Origin: Prevotellaceae bacterium
GTDB lineage: Bacteria > Bacteroidota > Bacteroidia > Bacteroidales > Paludibacteraceae
Assembly: GCA_031270565.1 (NCBI GenBank)
Contig: JAISXJ010000189.1
Span: 1-24,562, forward strand
DNA: 24,562 nt
Direction of reading: 5' to 3'
Positions 1 through 5,068 of this stretch are shown here, one piece after another. The position numbers and the translations under genes are program-made. The notes beneath the pieces were generated by a model. The model saw only the letters and a program-made list of their open reading frames with translations, was not told the origin of the DNA and did no database searches. Within the stretch, counting starts at the first letter, position 1; each line of letters starts with the position of its first letter.

Positions 1-698
1 ACCTGTCCAAACAGTTGCACATCCTTGCAGCAAACATTGACCAAGCCATGTTTGTGGCAACCGTCAAACACCCTGAAACGTCCACCACGTTCATCGACCG
101 TTTTCTGGCGACAGCCGAAGCCTACCGTATTCCAACCATCCTGCTGTTCAACAAAACAGACCTTCTTGACAGCGATGACAGCGCATACCTCGACAGCCTC
201 TCACACCTCTATCAAACCATCGGTTACCGCTGCCTGCGACTGTCGGCTATCGCTGACGAAGGCGTCGCGCCTCTGAGGAATCTTTTACAGGGGAAAATAA
301 CGCTGCTCAGCGGTCATTCGGGCGTCGGCAAATCGACCATTATCAACGCGCTGCTGCCTGATGCCGGAATAAAGACTGCCGGCATATCCGACTATCACCA
401 CAAGGGGATGCACACGACCACCTTCTCGCAACTCTACGAAATAGATGCCGACACGGCAATCATCGACACGCCCGGCATCAAGGGATTTGGAATGGTTGAT
501 ATGCAGGCACAGGAGGTTGGTCATTTTTTTCCTGAAATTTTTGCAACTTCCAAACGCTGCCATTTTACCAACTGCACGCATCGTCACGAGCCGGACTGCG
601 CCGTCTTGCAGGCGATTGCCTGTCATACCATTGCGCTGTCGCGTTACGAAAGCTACCTCTCCATCCTCGACGACATCAACGGCGATAAGTACAGATAA
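1..698 (+). CDS. rsgA: Ribosome small-subunit-dependent GTPase RsgA, 3' part (5' end outside window)
   Basis: RsgA (YjeQ) is a circularly permuted GTPase that binds the 30S subunit late in assembly and uses GTP hydrolysis to help it mature. The frame is open from base 3, so the start codon and the N-terminal OB fold lie upstream of the window. Visible motifs come in permuted order: G4 NKTD (about 150-161), G1 P-loop GHSGVGKST (about 312-338), G3 DTPG (about 465-476). These are followed by the C-terminal zinc-binding knuckle CHFTNCTHRHEPDC, with the family's Cys/Cys/His/Cys spacing. The TTG at 15 is an internal Leu codon, because family-like sequence (LSKQLHILAANIDQA) continues upstream of it. 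The gene ends with TAA, and no clear terminator follows directly. Confidence 0.96.
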   Translation, partial: LSKQLHILAANIDQAMFVATVKHPETSTTFIDRFLATAEAYRIPTILLFNKTDLLDSDDSAYLDSLSHLYQTIGYRCLRLSAIADEGVAPLRNLLQGKITLLSGHSGVGKSTIINALLPDAGIKTAGISDYHHKGMHTTTFSQLYEIDADTAIIDTPGIKGFGMVDMQAQEVGHFFPEIFATSKRCHFTNCTHRHEPDCAVLQAIACHTIALSRYESYLSILDDINGDKYR

Positions 699-968
699 TA
701 ATAATACGCCTCAGGCTCGATATATGAACTTGCATAGATGTTTTAATGTAGTCTAATCGCGACTTGTGCGTAATGCGAATATAAACGGTGTTATATTCCT
801 TATTCGTTCGCACAACGGGGTTAAATGTTGCCATAATTGCTGTTTTTTTTGTAGGTTATTTGTATGCCCCCCCCTGCGTAGGAAGGCGTTTTGTATGCTA
901 TTTGTATGCTTCGTGCGTCTCAAAAATGAACACCAGGTGTTACATTTGCGCCGCCCCTATAAAATGGT
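699..968. other. Intergenic region between rsgA and tRNA-Arg, no convincing gene
   Basis: The short open frames here have low-complexity, cysteine-rich translations, no family resemblance and no start context, so I do not call genes. It contains an imperfect palindrome at 764-815: outer arms TTGTGCG (764-770) and CGCACAA (809-815), inner arms GAATATA (777-783) and TATATTC (792-798). The 9-mer TTTGTATGC occurs three times (859-867, 890-898, 901-909), and there is a C8 run near 867-874. Function is unknown. Confidence 0.5.
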
Positions 969-1000
969 AATACCTGTTATACAAAAGTATAACAGGTATT
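969..1000. terminator. Perfect 14-bp hairpin, possible (bidirectional) terminator
   Basis: The arm AATACCTGTTATAC (969-982) pairs perfectly with 987-1000 around an AAAA loop. On the plus strand a T-rich run follows (1005-1013), which could end read-through from rsgA. On the minus strand it lies 20 bp beyond the 3' end of tRNA-Arg but is followed only by a weaker T-rich stretch. The structure is certain; the terminator role is inferred. Confidence 0.5.
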
Positions 1001-1020
1001 GTCGTTGTTTTTTCAGGTTG

Positions 1021-1094
1021 TGATTCCGGAGCGATTCGAACGCTCGACCCACAGCTTAGAAGGCTGTTGCTCTATCCAGCTGAGCTACGGAACC
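1021..1094 (-). tRNA. tRNA-Arg, anticodon TCT
   Basis: A 74-nt cloverleaf on the minus strand. The acceptor stem is GGTTCCG with CGGAATC (one G-U pair), followed by discriminator A. The D arm is GCTC/GAGC, the anticodon loop is CTTCTAA with anticodon TCT at 1060-1058, and the T arm is GAGCG-TTCGAAT-CGCTC. It decodes AGA, and possibly AGG by wobble. CCA is not encoded. A Bacteroidota-type promoter lies 24 bp upstream. Confidence 0.96.
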
Positions 1095-1117
1095 AAAAAT
1101 TCTGCTAAACACGGCTG

Positions 1118-1148
1118 CAAAGTAACCTATTTTTTGGCAAAAAAACAA
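1118..1148 (-). promoter_or_regulatory. Bacteroidota-type promoter for tRNA-Arg
   Basis: On the minus strand, TTG (1148-1146) is separated by 20 nt from TTACTTTG (1125-1118). The latter matches the Bacteroidota -7 consensus TAnnTTTG at all fixed positions but one. The predicted start lies near 1111, giving a leader of about 17 nt before the tRNA. Confidence 0.6.
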
Positions 1149-1236
1149 CCCCCCTAAAAGTCCTGTCTTGCTGGCAGTGAGAGGACGTTAAAGGAAAAAG
1201 GAAAAAGGAAAAATATTTTTTTAGTTATTAGAGTTT

Positions 1237-1283
1237 AGAGTGTAGTTTTTAGCCGGTTATATCAAAAGAAAACCAGAACACAG
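1237..1283 (+). repeat. Left copy of inverted repeat modules flanking the three-gene cluster
   Basis: Two modules lie here: AGAGTGTAGTTTTTAG (1237-1252) and a 25-nt block ATATCAAAAG...AGAACACAG (1259-1283). Both recur in inverted orientation and in the same relative order at 4997-4982 (16/16 identical) and 4945-4921 (23/25 identical). Confidence 0.7.
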
Positions 1284-1357
1284 ATGACACAGATTTAACA
1301 GATAAACGCCAGATTTCTATCTGTGAAAATCGTGTCTAATCTGCGGTATCTGTGTTC
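1276..1357. repeat. 82-nt imperfect palindrome built from ACAGAT/ATCTGT units
   Basis: The left half begins GAACACAGAT and the right half ends ATCTGTGTTC, a perfect 10-bp outer arm. Inside are further CACAGATT / AATCTG and AACAGAT / ATCTGTGA pairings with small offsets. If transcribed it would fold into a long imperfect hairpin. It looks like a dispersed intergenic repeat, not a gene. Confidence 0.65.
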
Positions 1358-1470
1358 AAAAAGAAAAAATCATTATCTTGAGCATCCTGTTAATCCTGTG
1401 AAAAATGGGGATGTCTCAAAAGTTATCAGTTGTCAGTTTTTTCATAATCGATTTTAATTTTCAACTCGTA

Positions 1471-1491
1471 ATTCTCAATTCTCAATTCTCA
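1471..1491. repeat. Heptamer tandem repeat (ATTCTCA)x3
   Basis: Three exact ATTCTCA copies are followed by a degenerate continuation in which ATTC recurs at 7-bp spacing up to 1519. It belongs to a set of period-7 repeats in this intergenic DNA. Confidence 0.85.
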
Positions 1492-1523
1492 ATTCGTAAT
1501 TATTCACTATTCGTTATTCACTA

Positions 1524-1547
1524 AAAAAGCAATTTTTAGCAGTTCCC
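1524..1547 (+). mobile_element. Remnant of one end of the miniature inverted-repeat element
   Basis: The stretch ending AATTTTTAGCAGTTCCC matches the right end of the full element at 2814-2837 with a single clear mismatch (AGCAG for AGAAG), in the same orientation. Nothing of the rest of the element is left, since it joins heptamer repeats directly. It abuts the stop codon (1550-1548) of the minus-strand fusion gene. Confidence 0.6.
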
Positions 1548-2699
1548 TCAATTGTTTGCACAGTTTGCTATAATATCGCGCAATTGCGTGCTGTTCGTTC
1601 CCTGCGTATAGGGGAAATAGATTATCTGCACGTCCTTGTCCTTGAAATAGGCTTCATAGCGCAGAAATCTGTCTGTATTTTTGTAATCACTGCCCACAAA
1701 AAGACAGTGATAGCCAATCTTTTCATACGCATCGGTATCTTCACTGCAGGACTCAACAACCTTATCAACGTATCGAATACTCCCGACAATCTCAAAACGT
1801 TCCTGAAAGGGAATAAACGCCTGTTTCCCCTTGTGCGCGGCATCCCTGTGTACGCCCACCACCAGATAGTCACAACACGCTTTCGCCCGCCTCAACAGAT
1901 TGAGATGCCCTATGTGAAAGAGGTCAAAAGTGCCACTCAGATAGCCCACCTTCACCTGTGGCGTGGTGTTTAGGCGTCCGGAATGTGCCTTATAATCGAA
2001 ACTTTGTATGCCAAAAGTATGCGGGTCTGCCGCGTAGTCGGACAAAACTTTTCTGTAAACGGGTTCATATTGAGGAATAAACAGACTGTAACGTTGAAAC
2101 ATCTTGTCAATAATGGCGTTTGCCAAATCTTCTGTTTGCACCAAATCGTTTTTACCTCCATGAAACGTTGTGCCATGTATGTTCCCGGGCGAAACATTGA
2201 GGATTCTGTTCTCGGCGCCTTGCTTTTCCAGTTCGACGTTTATACTCTCCAGAAATTTACAGACAGCCGCCTTTGTAGCGCCATACAGCGCAAACATCGG
2301 CGAAGAAATTAGCCCTGCGATGCTTCCCATCACCGCACAGTAAAAAGGATTACGGCTTAATAATTGCGAATAGAAACGGCTGATAATCCTGCAAACAGCC
2401 ATTGCATTTACTTTGTAACTGTTGATGATTTCAATATCCAGTATGTTGTTGAATGTGTCAATTCTTCCGAATCCGGCGGTGATAACGAGCGTGTCTATTT
2501 CATCCGTAAATGTATCAAATATGGCATAGTCATCATTCAGCAGGCTGAAGCGATGAAAAACAAATGGAGCGCCCAACTCCTGCGGAGGGTCGCACTTGTC
2601 CAGAATATGGATTTTCCGGTATCCTCTTTCCGACAGCTTTCCGGCAACGGAAAGTCCAATGCCATTGCTGCCTCCGATAATCAACGCATTTTTTTTCAT
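1548..2699 (-). CDS. SDR oxidoreductase / cytidylyltransferase fusion protein
   Basis: A two-domain enzyme of 383 residues. Residues 1-235 are a short-chain dehydrogenase: cofactor motif GGSNGIG (9-15), TAG in the usual NAG place (74-76), and the tetrad N98, S126, Y139, K143 (YGATK). Residues 249-380 are a nucleotidyltransferase of the TagD/glycerol-3-phosphate cytidylyltransferase type: GTFDLFHIGH with the HxGH signature (262-265), and a weak version of the C-terminal ISTT motif (NSTQL). By family knowledge such enzymes reduce a sugar or keto compound and activate an alcohol phosphate with CTP, so a CDP-polyol product is plausible; the substrate is inferred. The order (SDR first, TagD-type second) differs from the known CDP-ribitol synthase fusions, which have an IspD-like domain first. 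It is probably the last gene of the minus-strand cluster, 152 bp after the radical SAM gene, and a miniature element fills most of that gap. The ATG at 2699 is the first in frame; no Shine-Dalgarno sequence is obvious. Confidence 0.85.
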   Translation of the reverse strand: MKKNALIIGGSNGIGLSVAGKLSERGYRKIHILDKCDPPQELGAPFVFHRFSLLNDDYAIFDTFTDEIDTLVITAGFGRIDTFNNILDIEIINSYKVNAMAVCRIISRFYSQLLSRNPFYCAVMGSIAGLISSPMFALYGATKAAVCKFLESINVELEKQGAENRILNVSPGNIHGTTFHGGKNDLVQTEDLANAIIDKMFQRYSLFIPQYEPVYRKVLSDYAADPHTFGIQSFDYKAHSGRLNTTPQVKVGYLSGTFDLFHIGHLNLLRRAKACCDYLVVGVHRDAAHKGKQAFIPFQERFEIVGSIRYVDKVVESCSEDTDAYEKIGYHCLFVGSDYKNTDRFLRYEAYFKDKDVQIIYFPYTQGTNSTQLRDIIANCANN

Positions 2700-2715
2700 A
2701 ATGTCTATAATATAA

Positions 2716-2837
2716 GGGGGCTTCTAAAAATGAGATTTTTCAAGGCTTGCGATTGAGGTAAAAGCGGAGTTTACTGACGTAAATGAGCATTTTACCGAAA
2801 GAGCGTAACGCAGAAAAAGCAATTTTTAGAAGTTCCC
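2716..2837 (+). mobile_element. MITE-like miniature inverted-repeat element, copy A
   Basis: A 122-bp non-coding element with terminal inverted repeats GGGGGCTTCTAAAAAT (2716-2731) and ATTTTTAGAAGTTCCC (2822-2837), matching at 14 of 16 positions. It is flanked by a 4-bp direct repeat ATAA (2712-2715 and 2838-2841), read as a target-site duplication. The centre is a nested palindrome: GGTAAAA (2757-2763) pairs with TTTTACC (2790-2796), and TTTAC (2770-2774) with GTAAA (2779-2783). An inverted copy about 95% identical lies at 15007-15129. It encodes no transposase, so it would need one supplied in trans. It sits between the stop of the radical SAM gene and the start of the fusion gene. Confidence 0.85.
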
Positions 2838-2851
2838 ATAACACAACAGAG

Positions 2852-3742
2852 TCAAACTCTCAACCGAAGCCCTGCAAAAATCGTATCAGGTTTAAAACAG
2901 AACACGGAGCGCATTTCGCCCGCCATACAAAAGCCGCAATTATGACAGATACCGAGTTCTTCGCCCACACAGCCGGTACGGGTGCCGTCGGCTAAAATAA
3001 AATTCGATACCCAGCAGGCTGTTTTGAAATCCATTTCTTTCATCAGTCGTAATCCTGAAACAGAGTTCATAATCGGATAACCTTTCTTCTTAAAAGCAAT
3101 GACACGGTCTATAATCGTGTTTCGCAAAGTTTTGTCCACCATTAAATATTCCGTGTCGGGGAATGGCGTGTGGAAATTGATAGCTATGGATTCAAAGTAC
3201 GGACTGTTTTTGACATACTCAATAGTTTCGTCCAGACTTTCGTAATTCAGCGTATTGACAACCATATTGGCGCTTAAATGCTTGTGTCCGCACGAGGCAA
3301 TATTTTTCTCCAGTCTGGCAAATGTTCCTTTCCCTCGAACTGCCTCGTGGTACTTGCCGATGCCGTCAAGACTGACCCATATCGAATCGGCTGTGCAATT
3401 GTCGAACGGAAGCTGTGCATTGGTGGTGATGGTAGCCGAAAAAAAGCCTTCTTCCTTTGCCAGAGCAATCAGGTCGTTGATGCGTTTGCTGCCGTCGCGC
3501 CAGATAATCACCTCGCCGCCTTCAAAGTCAACGAAGCGCGACCCGAGACTGTGAGCATAACGCAGTTGCTCACGAATTTGCTCGTAGGTCATCGTGTGCG
3601 GATTAACCTTGTTATAGACGCTGCAATGTTTGCACTCCAAATTGCATTTGTCGGAGATGAAAAGCACCGTTTGCAACGGTTTTTTACGCCCCAAAACCCG
3701 TGCGCAAAAAAACCACCATCCCAAATAAAAAAGTTTTTTCAT
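2852..3742 (-). CDS. Radical SAM enzyme with a cysteine-rich C-terminus, substrate unknown
   Basis: A 296-residue radical SAM protein. C33, C37 and C40 form the CxxxCxxC motif (CNLECKHC) for the SAM-binding [4Fe-4S] cluster. FEGGE (73-77) is the SAM amino-group motif. The C-terminus carries C243, C258, C266, C269, C272 and C282 (CHNCGFC within), suggesting a SPASM-like or twitch-like auxiliary cluster. The first 15 residues are hydrophobic and aromatic (MKKLFYLGWWFF), so it may associate with the membrane. I chose ATG at 3742; an in-frame GTG at 3757 would add five residues. The start lies 18 bp after the UbiA stop, so the two are probably translated together. By context it may modify an isoprenoid or lipid intermediate, but no reaction can be assigned. 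Alternatives include a MoaA/PqqE-like peptide-modifying enzyme, though no precursor peptide gene is visible nearby. Confidence 0.85.
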   Translation of the reverse strand: MKKLFYLGWWFFCARVLGRKKPLQTVLFISDKCNLECKHCSVYNKVNPHTMTYEQIREQLRYAHSLGSRFVDFEGGEVIIWRDGSKRINDLIALAKEEGFFSATITTNAQLPFDNCTADSIWVSLDGIGKYHEAVRGKGTFARLEKNIASCGHKHLSANMVVNTLNYESLDETIEYVKNSPYFESIAINFHTPFPDTEYLMVDKTLRNTIIDRVIAFKKKGYPIMNSVSGLRLMKEMDFKTACWVSNFILADGTRTGCVGEELGICHNCGFCMAGEMRSVFCFKPDTIFAGLRLRV

Positions 3743-3743
3743 A

Positions 3744-3765
3744 CACTTATCATACACTTATCATA
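3744..3765 (-). repeat. 11-bp tandem duplication at the UbiA / radical SAM gene junction
   Basis: On the minus strand TATGATAAGTG occurs twice in tandem, followed by a third TATG that begins the radical SAM gene. The UbiA stop codon TGA (3763-3761) is in the first unit read. Copy-number change would alter gene spacing without changing the ATG-started protein. Confidence 0.8.
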
Positions 3766-4777
3766 CCCTTACAAACTCCAGAACAAGATTTACCAGAATG
3801 AGTATCAAACAGAAGAACATTATCATGTTACGGGCTTGCAGCCAGCGAAACATAAACCAGCCGACACCGAATTTGCAGTAATCATCCCATTTCCCCATAG
3901 GTCCCATCCAGAAGCGAATGGTCAGGTCAGCCTCTTTGTGATGCACGAACTGCTCAAGCGACCGAAATAGCGATATTGCCATTGGAAGCAGTAAGAAAAC
4001 AAGCAGAAAACCGACGTGCAGCCAGCCGCATGCCACTCCGACAAGCATTAACAGAAAAGGAACAAAGTTAAAGACGGCAGACCCGATGAGTTGTGCCCTG
4101 TCCGTCCGTAAGATTTGCGCAAACGTTTTTTTGTTCATTTTCCTGTCTGCTTCAATATCCAAAACCGAATGAGAATAAACTATGTTAATCACCAGCAACC
4201 CCACCATGACGGAGACCAGCGCCAAGTCAATGTCAAACTGTCCGCAGGAGGCATAATATATGCCTGTCATTAATAAAGGTCCGAACATGACGCCAATCAC
4301 CGGTTCGCCCCAGCCGTGATAACTTAAATGAAACGGCTTGCCGGAGTAGGAGATTCCCAGAAAACCGCCTGTAAGCATTAGCCAGAGCGTCGGCAGTCCT
4401 CTGAAAAAGAGAACGACGCAACCGCATATTACGGCAAGCAGCAGAAAAATCCCAATCGCCACACGCAACTCTTTGACAGTGGCATGTCCCAGTGTCAGAT
4501 AGGGATACTTCGCGATTCGGGCGCGCATGCCTTCGGACGCCATTGTCGTGCGAACTTCCCCACTTTTTACCTGATAATCGAAATAATCATCGGCAAGGTT
4601 CATGCCGAGATGTGCGCAAATGATACCCAGTAGGGCAATCACTGCCATCCAGCCGGAAAAATCATCGGTGCGAGCAGCCATGGCTATTGCCAACAGGGCG
4701 GGTAACACGCTTTGCGGAAGCGCTATCCATCGGGCATTAACAACCCACGTGGCAATATTTTTTATAATTCCGTTCAT
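3761..4777 (-). CDS. UbiA-family prenyltransferase, MenA-like
   Basis: An integral membrane prenyltransferase of 338 residues. UbiA enzymes attach a polyprenyl chain to an acceptor (naphthoate, hydroxybenzoate, glycerol phosphate and others) using Mg2+ bound by two Asp-rich motifs. These are NLADDYFDY (60-68; N60, D63, D64, D67) and DIEADRKMNKKT (207-218; D207, D211). The loop SYHGWGEP (152-159) and the segment GPLLMTGIYY resemble MenA (dihydroxynaphthoate polyprenyltransferase). About eight or nine hydrophobic segments are visible. An unusual stretch rich in W, F, M and G (IRFWMGPMGKWDDY, about 287-300) precedes the last membrane helix. No other menaquinone gene is nearby, so the acceptor is uncertain. 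It is the first gene of the minus-strand cluster, and AAAGAAAG just before the ATG may help ribosome binding. Confidence 0.85.
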   Translation of the reverse strand: MNGIIKNIATWVVNARWIALPQSVLPALLAIAMAARTDDFSGWMAVIALLGIICAHLGMNLADDYFDYQVKSGEVRTTMASEGMRARIAKYPYLTLGHATVKELRVAIGIFLLLAVICGCVVLFFRGLPTLWLMLTGGFLGISYSGKPFHLSYHGWGEPVIGVMFGPLLMTGIYYASCGQFDIDLALVSVMVGLLVINIVYSHSVLDIEADRKMNKKTFAQILRTDRAQLIGSAVFNFVPFLLMLVGVACGWLHVGFLLVFLLLPMAISLFRSLEQFVHHKEADLTIRFWMGPMGKWDDYCKFGVGWFMFRWLQARNMIMFFCLILILVNLVLEFVRV

Positions 4778-4802
4778 CTTTCTTTAAGTTTGTTTAAGGG
4801 CA

Positions 4803-4810
4803 CAAAGGTA
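4803..4810 (-). promoter_or_regulatory. Possible -7 element for the UbiA cluster
   Basis: On the minus strand TACCTTTG matches TAnnTTTG exactly and lies 25 bp before the UbiA ATG. No TTG is found at the usual distance upstream, where a heptamer repeat array lies, so this is a partial match. Confidence 0.4.
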
Positions 4811-4824
4811 CGCCTTTTTTTAGT

Positions 4825-4859
4825 GTTTAGAGTTTAGAGTTTAGAGTGTAGAGTTTAGT
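4825..4859. repeat. Heptamer tandem array based on GTTTAGA
   Basis: Five consecutive 7-bp units: GTTTAGA three times, then GTGTAGA, then GTTTAGT. Related heptamers occur at 1233-1246 and, inverted, at 4966-4997. Confidence 0.85.
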
Positions 4860-4920
4860 TATTCGTTATTGGCTACGCCGAACGTTGTTTCGTGGCTAAA
4901 TTCCTCTCGTTGCAAACAAT

Positions 4921-4997
4921 CTGTGTTCTATTTTTCTTTTGATATTTATGCCCTAACGGGCAAATAACTACACTCTACACTCTAAAAACTACACTCT
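4921..4997 (-). repeat. Right copy of inverted repeat modules flanking the three-gene cluster
   Basis: The block at 4921-4945 is the reverse complement of 1259-1283 (23/25), and 4982-4997 is the exact reverse complement of 1237-1252. Spacing between modules is 36 bp here and 6 bp in the left copy. Confidence 0.7.
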
Positions 4998-5014
4998 GAA
5001 AACTGAAAACTCTC

Positions 5015-5045
5015 TTGGCGCAATTAACAAAATGTATTACTTTTG
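5015..5045 (+). promoter_or_regulatory. Bacteroidota-type promoter for cstA
   Basis: TTG (5015-5017), 20-nt spacer, TACTTTTG (5038-5045), an exact match to TAnnTTTG. The transcription start should lie near 5052, giving a leader of under 20 nt before the ATG at 5069. Confidence 0.7.
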
Positions 5046-5068
5046 GCGCGATTAAAACATGACCCTTT

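Larger units (their letters stand above)
1149..1547. other. Repeat-rich intergenic region
   Basis: No gene is visible. The region is a patchwork of simple repeats: (GGAAAAA)x3 at 1193-1213; a GTTTAGA/GTGTAGT motif at 1233-1246; an 82-nt imperfect palindrome at 1276-1357; AGTTATC/AGTTGTC/AGTTTTT at 1421-1441; (ATTCTCA)x3 at 1471-1491; ATTC every 7 bp at 1502, 1509 and 1516; and a miniature-element remnant at 1524-1547. Several of these have a period of exactly 7 bp. Confidence 0.8.
4811..5014. other. Repeat-rich intergenic region between divergent UbiA and cstA
   Basis: No gene is visible. It holds the heptamer array (GTTTAGA)x3-GTGTAGA-GTTTAGT (4825-4859), TTATTCG/TTATTGG nearby, a small CCCTAACGGG hairpin, the right copy of the flanking inverted repeat (4921-4997), and TGAAAAC twice in tandem (4997-5010). 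Confidence 0.8.

Noticed and set aside
969..1000. Riboswitch or attenuator upstream of a gene
   Set aside because: No gene lies just downstream on either strand, only the tRNA on the opposite side. A terminator or simple palindrome is the simpler reading.
766..1023. Short Cys-rich open frames between rsgA and tRNA-Arg
   Set aside because: The longer one runs across the 969-1000 hairpin up to the tRNA end; there is no family resemblance, poor start context and low-complexity composition.
1193..1523. Possible CRISPR array in the repeat-rich region
   Set aside because: Repeat units are 7 bp, tandem and without spacers, and no cas genes are present.
2783..2995. Plus-strand open frame of 70 codons beginning inside the miniature element
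   Set aside because: It crosses from the element into the antisense of the radical SAM gene, with no signs of a real protein.
3743..3757. GTG at 3757 as start of the radical SAM gene
   Set aside because: It would lie inside the 11-bp duplication and add MYDKC. The ATG at 3742 gives a normal basic-hydrophobic N-terminus.
3761..4777. Calling the UbiA gene menA outright
   Set aside because: Motifs resemble MenA, but no menaquinone gene is nearby and an unusual C-terminal segment is present, so the acceptor is left open.
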